From contig OZ037884.1 in NCBI GenBank assembly GCA_964035575.1, forward strand, positions 62,001 through 126,000: a stretch of 64,000 nt of DNA, given 5' to 3'. Positions 1 through 11,019 of this stretch are shown here, piece after piece (within the stretch, counting starts at the first letter, position 1; each line of letters begins with the position of its first letter). Made by a program: the position numbers and the translations under genes. The notes below the pieces were generated by a model. The model had not been told where the DNA came from and did no database searches. It saw only the letters and a list, made by a program, of their open reading frames with translations. Source of the stretch: Rhynchopus sp. YZ270_cl-10. Taxonomy: Eukaryota; Euglenozoa; Diplonemea; Diplonemida; Diplonemidae.

Positions 1-2416
1 GCAGGGCGCGCGCTTCACGGAGCATGCGTTGTGATTGGCTTGGCGTTGTCGCGAAGTGTTTGAGAACGACTGTTTCGCCTTTACGTTGTGCTTGCCAGAC
101 GAGGTGCCGGCCTTCTGAGAGGGGGCGGAGATCTTTGTAGTCACGCAGCCTGCGACGCCGGAGGAGACCACCCCAGTCGCGGGTGGCCGCGGCAACGTTG
201 AGTTCTGGGTAGTGAAGCACAGTGGCGGCTGCCGCCACTGCCTCCTCAGCTTCGAGGGCGTGCTGTGCGCTGTGCAGCTCTGCTGCAGCAGCTGCCACCC
301 TATTCGACAACGCAGCACACATCCTCCCATCCCGCCTCGCACGCCTCTCCGCAATGCCCGCATCTTCCATCGCATCCTCCGCCCCATCCAACCTCTTCCT
401 ATACCCCGCCAAACCCTTCTCTAGCTCCCCACGGTCTACCCTTTGCTCTTCACTGCACAACACCTTCTGCAGTGCAGGGATCTGCTCAATAAGCGCACGC
501 ACCTTCGTCCACTGCGTTTGTAGTGCGGTGAGCACAGAGGACAACCCTTTTGGGCGGAGGGTTCTGAGAGAGGCTTCCGCTGTGGCTGCAGCGGTGCGCG
601 CAGAGAGGAGGGTGGTGCCGAGCTGCTGTGCGGAGGCGACGCTGAGAGAGATGGAAGCGGGGTGAGCATCGCGCATGACCTGCGCAATGTGCTCCCACGA
701 GGTAGCGTATGTGTGTGCGAGAGACGCGGCATGTCTTTGCGAAGATCGTGTCTCCTCCAACGCGTCTTGCACCTCCACCAGACACCTTGCCGCTGTTTCC
801 ACTGCAGACTCTGTGCAATCTTCACCCCCAACCCAGTCCTTCAAACTCTCTATCAAAGTGTGCAGTGATGCCTCCATCTGCTTGGCCTGTGGAAGGGATT
901 GTACTGCCTGTGTTGCGGTGGTGATGTATGCTGTGCGTGCGTCGTCGCGAGAGAGGATGAGTGATGCGTTGGTACGGTCCTCTCTGAGTGCCTGCATGGC
1001 GGCGGTGTAGGTGGTGCGTGCGGTGGTGACGGTGTCGATGTCGATGTGCTGTCGGAAGCTGAAGGTGTCGTTGCTGATGAGACGCAAGGAGGTGACCAAT
1101 GCGGTGATGTCCTTGCTAGGATGGCTGTCCTTATCCTGGCTCTCTACGCTATGTGTGTGTGAATGAGACGCAGCTGCACAACACCCCAACGCCAGATGCT
1201 GTCCGCACAACGGCATAACCTCCACCACCCCCACCACCACCCCACCTACCACAGCCTCCCCCACCTCACACTGTCCGTACACCGAGAGACGCTCCGCTGC
1301 TTCCTGCGGTGCGTCACTCTGCACCACCAGACGCAACCCCACTGGGCCTGCAGCATGCTGCAGCACCCCGCACACAGCCTCCGTCGCCTCAGAGAGCAAC
1401 AACGTCACATTCGCTGGAAAGCCTTCTGCCACGATGATACAAAGAAGTGCGGTGCTGTCACAGCGTGCACCGGAGAGGTCGAGCGTCAGCCTCTGTGGCG
1501 GCAGTGGAGGAGCGGCTGAGAGCACAGTGGTGAGCATGCGTGGAAACGCAGGCTCCTGTGGAAGGGTGAGGGTGAGGGTGCATGCAGGTGGGCACCAGGG
1601 CGAGGCTGCGGCAGAAAGAAGGCGGTGCAGTGCTGCGGGTGTGTCAGGGAGGCCCACGGTGAGGTGCAGCTGTGGTGGGCAACACCCAGACTCGAGGACA
1701 TCGCAGAGGCGTGCGATGCCGGATGGTGTGACCCCTGCGAGCTCAATGTGCATAGGGCTGTCCACAGCGTGCGACTCAAGCGCATCGCATATGATGTCCA
1801 CACAGCTGCCCTCCAGGATACGCAGGCGGAAGCGCTCATGGTAGCGTCCACAGCACATCCCCTTCAGTGTAAGTGGCAAACAGTGCACAAGGCTCACCTC
1901 GTCCAACGTCAGCGTCACGGCACACCGCTCCCCCAGCGCCGCATCCAGCAGCTGTGCACACCGCTCCGTCAGTTTGCACTGCAGCAGATGAAGTGTGAAC
2001 CCTGCCGGGCACCGTGGGGAGGTGAGGGCCGTGCACAGAGCGGCCATGCACTGTGTACTGAGTTTGAATCGCGCAAGGCGGAGGTGTGTGTGCGTAGGAC
2101 ACGCACCGGACACGAGAGCATCGCACAGACGCTGCACACAAGCAAAGGGCAGGTCCGTTCCATCCAGGTCCAGGTACAAATGCTCCGGACAGGCGCCACC
2201 CTCAAGAGCAGCACACAGACGGTGCACACACGCCTCTGACAGGCCGTTCCACGCAAGCGCCACGTGCACATGCTGTGGTGCCCCGCCACCCTCTAGACAC
2301 TGACACAGCGCGTCGAGCACCTCCCATGACCCTGGGTGCACGTGGACACCCTTTGTTCCGCCTGTCACCTTACTCTGACATGCGTTGTGAGAGCGTTCAG
2401 TGTCGCTGGGGCGCAT
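1..2416 (-). CDS. LRR / coiled-coil / protein kinase, 3' part outside window
   Basis: I read one uninterrupted frame of 805 codons from the ATG at 2416 to the left edge. Residues about 30-400 are cysteine-rich leucine-rich repeats of the RNI type, with units resembling C-x2-RLC-x-ALxxGxCPxxLxLxL. About 430-740 is polar and helical (coiled-coil-like). From about 757 a protein-kinase N-lobe begins: a glycine-loop-like LSEGRHLVW, then VVLKHF with the ATP-binding lysine, then LREARAL, where the window ends. The catalytic loop is not visible, so activity cannot be judged. The start is supported by a splice-like CTACAG ending 4 nt upstream of the ATG. A 283-bp heptanucleotide array lies immediately beyond that acceptor. 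The role is inferred as an intracellular or receptor-associated signalling kinase; no transmembrane segment is convincing. The reading depends on manual translation, but the frame stays in register over the whole length. Confidence 0.8.
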   Translation of the reverse strand, partial: MRPSDTERSHNACQSKVTGGTKGVHVHPGSWEVLDALCQCLEGGGAPQHVHVALAWNGLSEACVHRLCAALEGGACPEHLYLDLDGTDLPFACVQRLCDALVSGACPTHTHLRLARFKLSTQCMAALCTALTSPRCPAGFTLHLLQCKLTERCAQLLDAALGERCAVTLTLDEVSLVHCLPLTLKGMCCGRYHERFRLRILEGSCVDIICDALESHAVDSPMHIELAGVTPSGIARLCDVLESGCCPPQLHLTVGLPDTPAALHRLLSAAASPWCPPACTLTLTLPQEPAFPRMLTTVLSAAPPLPPQRLTLDLSGARCDSTALLCIIVAEGFPANVTLLLSEATEAVCGVLQHAAGPVGLRLVVQSDAPQEAAERLSVYGQCEVGEAVVGGVVVGVVEVMPLCGQHLALGCCAAASHSHTHSVESQDKDSHPSKDITALVTSLRLISNDTFSFRQHIDIDTVTTARTTYTAAMQALREDRTNASLILSRDDARTAYITTATQAVQSLPQAKQMEASLHTLIESLKDWVGGEDCTESAVETAARCLVEVQDALEETRSSQRHAASLAHTYATSWEHIAQVMRDAHPASISLSVASAQQLGTTLLSARTAAATAEASLRTLRPKGLSSVLTALQTQWTKVRALIEQIPALQKVLCSEEQRVDRGELEKGLAGYRKRLDGAEDAMEDAGIAERRARRDGRMCAALSNRVAAAAAELHSAQHALEAEEAVAAAATVLHYPELNVAAATRDWGGLLRRRRLRDYKDLRPLSEGRHLVWQAQRKGETVVLKHFATTPSQSQRMLREARAL

Positions 2417-2427
2417 TGTCCTGTAGG

Positions 2428-2710
2428 GTGATGAGTGATGAGTGATGAGTGATGAGTGATGAGTGATGAGTGATGAGTGATGAGTGATGAGTGATGAGTG
2501 ATGAGTGATGAGTGATGAGTGATGAGTGATGAGTGATGAGTGATGAGTGATGAGTGATGAGTGATGAGTGATGAGTGATGAGTGATGAGTGATGAGTGAT
2601 GAGTGATGAGTGATGAGTGATGAGTGATGAGTGATGAGTGATGAGTGATGAGTGATGAGTGATGAGTGATGAGTGATGAGTGATGAGTGATGAGTGATGA
2701 GTGATGAGTG
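2428..2710. repeat. Heptanucleotide tandem array (GTGATGA)n, about 40 copies
   Basis: A near-perfect array with unit GTGATGA (TCATCAC on the minus strand). It ends two bases from the predicted splice acceptor and 12 nt from the start codon of the LRR-kinase gene, so it occupies the position of an acceptor tract. The His/Ser/Leu-rich open frame across it is an artefact of the repeat. Confidence 0.95.
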
Positions 2711-3417
2711 TTGCGGAGAGGAAAGTATTGTGATGCAAATCAGCGCAAGGAAATAGGGAGGGGGGAGGAGGTGCGGTTACTGTTGCACTGAATGCAAGAT
2801 TCTGAGGAAAGTGAAGGCGAAAAGTGTTATAGATAGAGCAAGGCAAAACGCCTCAATGGACATCAATACAAAGAAAAAAATTGAAGATGAATGTGCCTCT
2901 CGTGCACACACGTCTATAACAGAAATTAAGGAGAACTATGTCGTGAGAACAACCACATCTACAACAGGCCTAGGTAGGCCTTCTGCGCATAAGCATATTG
3001 AACCACTGTAAATGCTGCGTGCTGTGTCGAGATGGGTTGTGTGTACAATGTCAGCAGAAGGCTAGTATGCTGACAGAGCTTACAGATTTATTTATTTTTT
3101 GCTGTGTTTTGAGGGGTAAATGCTAAACACCAAACCCGGACTGGGTATTCGGGTTTGAAGGAAAGTAAAGGGTTTGAGTAAAGTGACATGTTTTGGTAAA
3201 GAGCAAGAAAGAGTCGTTGAAAACATGCTAAAAACGCAGCTCGGTCGTTCTCATGCAAGAGGAGCAAAATGAATTCTAAAAAATGAACCTAAGCCTCGCT
3301 GTGCTTCGTCACAGAGAAAAAAGCGGAAAAGACGCCTCAACTTGAGAGACGCAGAACCACGAAGCAAACCTGCAATTGTTTATAGTTCTGTCTCGTTGTA
3401 TCGCAACACTGCATCGC
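2711..3417. other. Intergenic stretch with small stem-loops
   Basis: No coding signal. It contains a TGTGC-type stem-loop at about 2886-2925, a hairpin CAAACCCG/CGGGTTTG at about 3124-3155, and a CTAAG-type stem-loop at 3281-3316, about 100 nt downstream of the LRR gene stop. Confidence 0.6.
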
Positions 3418-4218
3418 TCACCTTCGCACTGCAGGCACATTACGCTCTACGAGACTGCTGCACCGAGAGACGTCGATCTTCAGTGCAATGCTGCACTGCA
3501 GGAAGCCTGTGCCTATATACATGACCTCTCCCAGTGGGGACAGGTCCAGGCTCTCCAACGACGTGCAGTAGGAGACGAAGCAGTTCCCTATCTGTGCGAC
3601 ACCGGCCAACGCAGATAGGTCCAGTGTTGCCAGGGCACTGCATTTCCGAAGGAAGTCGTTTCCTATCTGTTTGACACTGACCAACCCAGACAGGTCCAGT
3701 TCTGTCAAGGCGGAACAGTCCTGAAGGAAGCAGGCCCCAATCCGCGTCACGTTGGTCAAGCCAGATAAGTCGACTCTGGTCAAGGATGTGCAGCGGGGAA
3801 GAAAGCCAGCATCAATCGCGGTAAGAACCGACGCAACACTCAGGTCAAATTCTGTTAACCTTGCAAGGTATAAGAATCCCTTCGGTGTGACAGTCGCAAC
3901 CCCCGCCTGCAGAAGCAGGCACGCCATCGCAGGGTCCTTCACTACCTTCAACATGTCTGCCGTCAGGTCCGTCTTACCCAATGCCCGAAGTGCTGCGATG
4001 GCCGTGTATTTCTTCGAATCCGAGAGAACGATCGTATCCCCAGCACTCAGTTCTGTGATGTCCTCCCCTTCCTCCTTCCCTCCAAAGCCCATACGAAAGC
4101 TGTCTTCGGCCAACCCCGCTGCAGATGCCACCTTCTCCCGCATCGTCTCCATTGTGTCATCCTCACCCACCTCTATTGTGCACTCCTTTTCGTTGAAACA
4201 GTTTACTGTCAGCTCCAT
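3418..4218 (-). CDS. Ubiquitin-like domain + LRR protein (266 aa)
   Basis: Residues 1-66 align with the ubiquitin fold: MELTVNCF, then TIEVGEDDTMETMREKV matching ubiquitin TLEVEPSDTIENVKAKI, then MGFGGK matching LIFAGK. There is no C-terminal di-glycine, so it is a fused binding domain and not a modifier. A helical linker (about 70-110) is followed by five to six leucine-rich repeats of about 24 residues of the form LTxLDLSGLxxVxxIGxxFLxxC. It is a likely protein-interaction scaffold in the cytosol; no signal peptide or membrane segment. The first 230 nt are nearly identical in DNA to the gene at 23129-24220, while the repeats differ. An ACAACAG acceptor lies 25 nt upstream of the ATG. No cis-intron is needed. 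Confidence 0.85.
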   Translation of the reverse strand: MELTVNCFNEKECTIEVGEDDTMETMREKVASAAGLAEDSFRMGFGGKEEGEDITELSAGDTIVLSDSKKYTAIAALRALGKTDLTADMLKVVKDPAMACLLLQAGVATVTPKGFLYLARLTEFDLSVASVLTAIDAGFLPRCTSLTRVDLSGLTNVTRIGACFLQDCSALTELDLSGLVSVKQIGNDFLRKCSALATLDLSALAGVAQIGNCFVSYCTSLESLDLSPLGEVMYIGTGFLQCSIALKIDVSRCSSLVERNVPAVRR

Positions 4219-5128
4219 TTCTTTTTTTTTTTTGTGGCAATCCCTGTTGTGATTCGGTGTACATAAACGAAAAAGATAAATAGAAAGTTGGGTGCTCCTG
4301 GGGACACCAACCGTGTAGTTCTACATCCATTTCGTGGTTCGCATCTGCAATACCGGTATGCAGATGAATGCTGGGGTTGTGAAAAACAGTTGCCCGAAGG
4401 AGCATGGTCACCGTGCATCATTTGAGGTGACTGAGCACAGAGTGTGCTTAGATTAATCTTATATAATTTTCTCTTTGAGCAAGTGCAACGAGAAGGTGGC
4501 ATATACAAGAGGGTCAGGGAGGTGGGAAATAGGAGGGGTGAGAATCTTTACTATTTGAAGGGACGTCATCTCTCCTACTGTCCAGAAAAGGGAAGGGAAA
4601 AAAGAAAAAAAAAAGAAAAAAAAAACACTTGAAAGAACGAAAATGGACCGCTGGAGGAGGAGGGGGCTGAGGTGAGGGAACGTGAGGAGTGGGAAACACA
4701 AAACAGATATAGCAGTGCTCTCTCCCTTTCTCTCTCTTTATCCGGTTCTCGAAAAGGGTTTTTGTGCCCTTAGGTTGTTGTAAGAAAAGTTTAAAAATGT
4801 CACTTGTCGTTCCCTCACCCCCCCTTCTTGTAGTTGTTTGATGCGTTGACGCTTCCACACTTGGGTTGGGTGAGTGAACGACGTGACACTTTCCGCTCAC
4901 AAAGTAGTGTGCGTAAAAAAAAAAAAAAGGGAGACAAAAAAAGCTTCTGTTTTTTGTCTTGTACTTTGTCACTCGAGTTACCATATTTTCACCAAACGGT
5001 GTGCGTAACTTTTAGTATCTCGACTTACTTGCGGCCCTTAGGTTGGTGGGGTGGTGAGGGGGTGGGGGGTCTTTTGTATGAACATCCTTCCGGGGAGCAG
5101 AGGTAGTGAGGGCAATAAAAAACAAGTA
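4219..5128. other. Intergenic, low complexity
   Basis: Homopolymer-rich A, T and C runs with no convincing coding frame. The first 30 bases contain the predicted acceptor (AG at 4244-4245) of the LRR gene. Confidence 0.6.
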
Positions 5129-5964
5129 CAGACCTATTCACAAAAATAGTAAAAATAAAAATAAAAAATAAATTTTCACCCCGAAAAAAGTGCAAAAATT
5201 ACTATTTTGAATTACAATTAAATAAATTTGTAATTTAAAATAAATCCAAAAACACCCATAAAATAACAAAGTGGCAAAATTGTAATATAAAAATAGTAAC
5301 TCTGATAGGTAAGTAAAAGGGAAAAAAAGGTTTTATCGTTGATTGCACAAACTCCCAAAATTCCATCACTGTATCCCGGAGATCACCTTCGTTCAGGCCC
5401 ACCAAAACCTCCAAAGCCCAGATCTCGTCTCGCATAAAAGCTTCAAAGTACGACCGCATCATAAGCAAGTTGCACGCCGTTCAAATGTGACTCAATAATC
5501 GACATAGTTGATTAGGGGGGGAAAGTATTACTTCATAATATTATGAAGTTTCACGATCATTGCCGTCCTGATATTGTGCAACCTGACGTTGCAACAGAAG
5601 CGAAAGAAGACGTCTCTTCACACAATCTCTGCATTGATTCCGATATGTGCTGTCTGCATATCCCCTCGCGTCTATACTGTAACCCCGCTGAGTGGACCAA
5701 CAAGAAACCGCAGTACGCGGCAGCAACAGGGAAGGCGTTGTAGGCTCACGTGCCAATACGTTCAACGCGCCTACTAGCTTTACGGGTTTGCGAAAATTAC
5801 AAATCGTGAAAATTGTAATTTAAAAATAAAAAAAAAGGGGGGGCGGGGGGCGATAAAATTACTATTTTTGAAAATTGTAATATAAAAACTGTTATTTAAA
5901 ATAAAAATGCCCTTTTTCAAAAAGGCCTATAAATTACAAATTACAATTTATGTGAATAGGTCTG
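5129..5964. mobile_element. MITE-like DNA transposon, TA target duplication
   Basis: Terminal inverted repeats CAGACCTATTCACA at the left and its complement at the right, flanked by TA at 5127-5128 and 5965-5966. The 836-bp body is AT-rich at both ends with a more GC-balanced core (about 5330-5780). The core holds two short open frames on the minus strand that may be captured host sequence. No transposase is present. TA duplication points to the Tc1/mariner or a similar TA-targeting group. Confidence 0.85.
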
Positions 5965-5989
5965 TAATTGCTATCGGAAAAAAAAACGG

Positions 5990-6330
5990 GGTGTGATGTG
6001 GAACTCCATCCTGTAGAAATAATCTACAGCACGTCCGCTCTTCTGCAGGTATGTTAACGCTCTTCGTACGCTGCCAGATCCACTGGGACGCCAGCATCTG
6101 AAACGTTCAAGAAGGGGCGCTGTCCTCTCCGTCCAGCACCATCTGCTCGATAGCGTTGTTGGACGTCGGCTCGGCAGGCTCGGCGTGTTCCAGCTCGTTT
6201 TTGTCCACAGGCTCCCCACATTGTCGTCGTCGTTGGAGTGCGGAAGAAGCACAGAATGCACAGACTACAACACATCGATCACACCAGGCGCATCAGCACC
6301 TCCAGCAAATCGCCAGGATGCTACGGTGGT
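5990..6330 (-). pseudogene. Coding-like remnant, several frames
   Basis: This GC-rich block between two transposons has coding-like amino acid composition on the minus strand, but in three successive frames: one ending in EQMVLDGEDSAPS, then FLNVSDAGVPVDLAAYEER, then LQKSGRAVDYFYRM. No start, stop or splice arrangement makes a single protein. It may be a decayed exon or a captured gene piece. I do not recognise the family. Confidence 0.3.
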
Positions 6331-6473
6331 TTCGAAAATCGCGCGGGGTTTTCCACAGCACACCCCGCTTTTTTCTTAGCAATTACTTGTCCTTGTTGTT
6401 ATTGTTGTTTTCAACCACCTTCCTTCAACCCTTGTGGGATCAGTCGTTATTTTTTCGTGAAATTTTCGTGAAA

Positions 6474-9420
6474 CACGGGTTGCCTACGATCGTAGTACGA
6501 TCGTTTACGATCGTACCAAAAAACGATCGTAACGATCGTAAAATATCGTACTACGATCAACTACGATCATTACGATCGTAGTACGATCGTAGTACGTTTG
6601 CCAAACGAAATAACGAATATCGCTTGAAATACCGTTCGATATTCCTTGCATGGTGTGCATGAAGCACACACAAGGTATATCAAACGATAATCAATCAGAT
6701 AAAACGTTACATCATTGGAAAATTGTTGGCACCGCCGCCCTGTCTTCGTATTTATTACGTCGACAGGCCAAACAACGTTGGGCTCAGAAGAAGCAGTGCT
6801 AGACAGTCACTGGGGATCAACATGAGAACCAACTCCCAACAACACAGGCTACCGAAGTAGCAGGTGGGGTGTTGCGGGTGTTTGGGGTGAAAGAAAATCG
6901 ATTTTGGTAAGTTCCAGCAGAAAATTCTTAAGTTTGCACTAGTCGAGAAGGGTTACCACTGCTCACCGAGCGGTGCACCCATTTAAGGGTGGAGAAGCGT
7001 GACACGCACATACAAGTATGCACGTTACTTCAACAAAGGCTGAATTCTGGTAATTCTAAGGGATGTGAATTACAGCCACCACATGGTTGTCATTAGGTTA
7101 CTACCTTCGTCGTAAACGTATACAAAGGTTTCGCCCCCTTCTCTTTCATGCAAACTTAAGAAAATCCTGAAGTAACTACAACCTGGCGTGCGGGTACAGA
7201 TGCATTGCTTTGTTCTTTCCTCAAAGTCATGTGTGATCTCTCGGGTCTGTACTAAAGTCAGTGTTTAGATAAGCATCCACTTGACTCGTTCTAACAACCG
7301 TTGAAATCTAGAACAAAACAATACACTGCCCCTTCTCACATCAAGCCGCCATGCTTCAAGAGCATGCCCTGGGCAAAAATTACTGTGACAAAATTAGTTT
7401 TCTGGGGGAACGCAATATTTTATTGTGCCCAGTCCTCCGCAAGCAGAGGACAGACTTTCCGGATCCCGAAGTCGAATTTCTTGCACTAGCTATGCTCCCT
7501 GGGTTAATGGCTATAGCAGTGACTGACAGAGTGTTCCCACTCCCCTTTCCACCCCATATGTTCGCTCGTTCTGCACAGTTGGTTCTCGATGTTGCACTCG
7601 CGATACCTGTTTAAAAGTGAAGTTGTGAGTGGTGGGGAATTTAAAGAAGGTGATTTCTTTAAAAAATAAGTTGGCCTGAGGGTGTAAAATATTGTTATGG
7701 AGACTTTTTGGAGGAAATACGAGTCGACGGCCTTATTTTGTTGAATATTCACCAGAAAGTTAAACATATTTACATACCTTGTCTTGCGCCTTCGCTGCTG
7801 TCAAGGTGCCTTCTCTGGGTACCCAGTACCCAGTACCCATAATACCCAAAATAATTTAGGATAATACCCACTGGGTATTATCCTTTTTTTTATTTGTTTC
7901 AATACTCCAAGGCAGGGATTTTTCTAATTCTGGATTGGGATTGGGATTTCGGAAAAATAAAAAAATTCCCTGAAAAAAATTCCCTGTTTTTCCCTACAGC
8001 AATTTCAGGTATATTCTACTCCACCCCACCCCCAGAGAGTTTCGCCTGTGGGATGCGATCGATCAACGCGATCAAATAAAGCGAAAAAGGGGAAAAGGAA
8101 AAAAAAAAAAGTCCCGGATTTTTGAGGAAAAAATTGGCTCTGCAGGCGGTTGCTGTAGTTGTGGGTGCGGATGTTCACGTCAGTTGCAGGCAAGCATCCA
8201 GCATCAGAGACATTTGAGGTTGTGCACAAGAAGAAGGAGAAGACGTGTCAATCGCATTCAATTATGAGGGTTGGAAGACGGAGGAGATCTCAAATGTTGC
8301 GTACCGTGGCTTCGCCAGGAACCTTTGGGTGCCATGACTGCCGTTTCTTTCATAAATGTACCGAGGTTACTGATAAGGCTGACACACTACGGATTGTGGT
8401 TCACCCCTCCCCACCGCATCAGAGGGGAGAAAGCGCCACGCCTCCCTGCACTGGCAGGGAGGCGTGGCGCTGTGGCAGCGACCGCTTTTACGGGGGGAAA
8501 GCTCGGGACCCCAAATGACCCCGGCGAGAGCCCTGACGACATATCGGGAAAAATTTTTTTCCCCCCCACAAAAAAGTCAAAAAACAGCCCAAAAACAAAA
8601 CCAAAAAAACAGGGAATTTTTTGGATTGGGATTTCGGAATTTGGCCAAAAGGGACGGATTTAGAGATATCCTTGCTCCAAGGAATTTGCTAAGGAAAAGT
8701 CGATATTGTGCAGTAGTGCATATGGTTTACCCCCAGATCGTCAAAACACCCGATTTTTGCGTTTTTTTGCACTTTTTGGTGCCCAAAACCCAACTCAGGG
8801 GTCGAAATTTTCCCGAAAAAAAAAATTTTTTTTTTGAGATTTTTCGATTTTTTGACAAGGCGCTGGCCCATACAAAATGCACTGGTGGTACAGAAAATGA
8901 CTGGGGAATTAACTCTAGATGCTCAAAACAGCCCAATTCTTGCTTTTTTTGACTTTTTGGTCCCAGAAGGGTACCTAGGGTGTAGTGAGCAGGCCTCAAA
9001 ACACTTGTGAAAAAAAAATTGGGATTTTTTTTTTTTGAGATTTTTTCAAAAATCGACTTGTCTTTGGTAAAAATCACGAAATTTTGGGTTCGCGGAACCG
9101 CGTTTTAGACCCCCCTAGATGCTCAAAAGTGCCAAATTTTGCTTTTAATGGCCTCAAATCGTCGAAATTAGCCCTATATAGGGGCAAAAAAAAAAAAATT
9201 CGAGGGTCTAGGTATGGAGAGCGAGCACCTTAGAAGGAGGATCGTACGATCGTACTACGATCGTACTACGATCGTTACGATCGTAGTACGATCGTACGAT
9301 CATAATACGATCGTAAGTACGATCGTACTACGATCGTACTTTGATCGTAGTACGATCGTAGTGCGATCAAAAAAGAGCTACGATCGTAAGAGATCGTACT
9401 ACGATCGTAGGCAACCCGTG
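6474..9420 (+). mobile_element. Non-autonomous DNA transposon with GATC-rich ends, copy 1
   Basis: The termini are inverted repeats beginning CACGGGTTGCCTACGATCG. Both ends continue as about 120-180 bp of short units built on TACGATCGTAGTACGATCG. TGAAA flanks both sides (6469-6473, 9421-9425), a probable 5-bp target duplication. The interior (2.9 kb) has no transposase; its open frames are short and are shared only with copy 2. Copy 2 at 28781-31538 is the inverted, nearly identical counterpart. Copy 1 has an extra block of about 215 bp at roughly 7877-8091. Superfamily not assignable from the ends. Confidence 0.85.
7877..8091. other. Block present in copy 1 only
   Basis: Alignment by eye with copy 2 shows direct continuity there between CACTGGGT and AAAAGGAAA, whereas copy 1 carries about 215 bp between them. 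The block contains GATTGGGATTTCGG, which also occurs elsewhere in the element near 8624-8640. It is either an insertion in copy 1 or a deletion in copy 2. Confidence 0.7.
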
Positions 9421-10323
9421 TGAAAACATGAAATTACACATTTCAAGAGAACAAATTAAAAGGGTCCTTATTTGCATTTTTGGGCTCCGCCCGTGCAGTG
9501 GTGGGGTCAATCTGGAAAATTGGACAATTTTTTGACCACTTAAATTTTGAGAAATATGAGCCCGGTTGCTTATACGTGGGGCCCATTTTCGGCTAAAATT
9601 TTCCTCAAAATCTGGTTTTTTAAAATTGACCCTTTCCCCCCCCCCACATCGATTTCAATACTATACCTTACTTCACCTACGGTTGCCCTTACAGGGGGGG
9701 GGGTGAAGGAAGGTAAGTTGAAAACAAAATGAAAAAGTTTATAAGATGAACGTAAGCCTCGTTGTGCTAGTCACCCTTTAAAAGAGGGGAGGAGGGGAAT
9801 TGTTGAAAGCTGAAACCCCCAAAAGCGACAGACCCACGGCACTTTTGCGTTTGTTTTGTTTTTTTTTTTTTTTTGGGGGGAGGGTTTTAGAGTTGCGTTC
9901 TTTTTGTTTTGGGTGTCTCGACAATCATCAGGACCAGAGAGTTTGCACAACGAAAACGTTATCCCAAAAAAAATAGTTTCGCCAGGTATGCCAAATATCC
10001 TATAGGGGAAAGTTGTACTTTTTTTTTAATATGTTCGGTTTGTGTTGACAGTCTTCACGTTTCTTTTTTTTTGACAAAAGCCTTCACAAAAACAAGAAAA
10101 AAAAGCGGGAAAAAAAAAACGAAAAGAGCCTTGTTTTAGAAAACGATCGTTAGTACTGATAAAACTCTATATGAGTAGTTGGTATGTGTGCAGACCTCTT
10201 GGGTCACAGTCACATCCAACAGAAGAAAATTAGTCTTTTTATTTTGCCATGTTTTTATCAAGCTTTTTCCCAGATCGTGATCATGATCTGGTTTTCAGGA
10301 ATTTTGGAAAAAATAACTATTTA
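9421..10323. other. Gene-free stretch with a stem-loop
   Basis: AT-rich with G and C homopolymers. One CTAAG-type stem-loop relative sits at 9738-9780, and a diverged copy of the ACCCCACCAC repeat unit near 9496-9540. No coding signal. Confidence 0.5.
9738..9780 (+). repeat. Dispersed stem-loop, CTAAG type
   Basis: TTATAAGATGAACGTAAGCC followed by the CTCG loop and TGCTAGTCACC. A diverged copy, in the same orientation as the other copies and opposite to the genes. Confidence 0.55.
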
Positions 10324-10485
10324 TTCACCTCCTTTTAGCGGGGTTTTATTTTGCGATAACTTCACGCATTTTTTTTCCCAGGCGAGGGCTACTTAATTTG
10401 CCGAGCGAAGCGAGGCAAATTGAGTGCACGAGCCTGGGAAAAAAATAAGTGAAGTATCGCAAAATAATCCGCTAAAAGGAGGTGA
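10324..10485. mobile_element. Palindromic MITE, TA target duplication
   Basis: 162 bp that is almost one hairpin. The ends are TTCACCTCCTTTTAGCG and its complement, with TA on each side (10322-10323, 10486-10487). The centre includes TTTGCCGAGC-gaagc-GAGGCAAA. No coding capacity. Confidence 0.85.
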
Positions 10486-10492
10486 ATACGTA

Positions 10493-10861
10493 ATTTTATT
10501 TCACGGGAAATAAAGTATACGAAAGGATTTGGCACTTTTAGCGTGACTTATTTATTGTGCAATAACTAACGAGTATGTGTCCTCACAGGAAGCTCTCAGG
10601 GAAAAAAAAAAAAAAAGAGCGTGAAAAAAAAAAAAAAAAAAGCTCTCATTACCCTCCCGCCAGCGCTACCGGGTCCCGCGGACCCCTAGATAGGCCCGCT
10701 GAGGGGCTGGCGGGATTGAGGAGGCTGGAGGGAGGCTAAAAAAGGCTGGACGGTCCCTCCAGCCCTACTACCTACATGTACCAAAATTTAGCGTGAAATT
10801 ATCATTAAATAAAATCCCGCTAAAAGTGCCAAATCCTTCGTATACTTTATTTCCCAGGGGA

Positions 10862-10867
<6 letters not shown>
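10493..10867. mobile_element. Second MITE with about 45-bp inverted ends
   Basis: The inverted ends share GGGAAATAAAGTATACG and GGATTTGGCACTTTTAGCG. The interior is C/G-rich with A runs and no coding frame. The right end merges into a poly(A) tract (to about 10903), so its target duplication is unclear. It lies 8 bp from the preceding MITE. Confidence 0.7.
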
Positions 10868-10904
<37 letters not shown>

Positions 10905-11019
10905 GCTCGCACACGATCTGCAGCTGTTCTACTCAATATTTTTTCAGATGAGTCACCACCACGGTTCGCACGGATCGCGATCCGTCAATTGCGGTACTTT
11001 TCCGGGAAAAACAAAAAAA

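Noticed and set aside
2397-2846. 149-codon frame with a HHSSLIT heptapeptide repeat
   Set aside because: It is a translation of the heptanucleotide array; unit length 7 keeps three frames open in turn. The real gene starts downstream of it.
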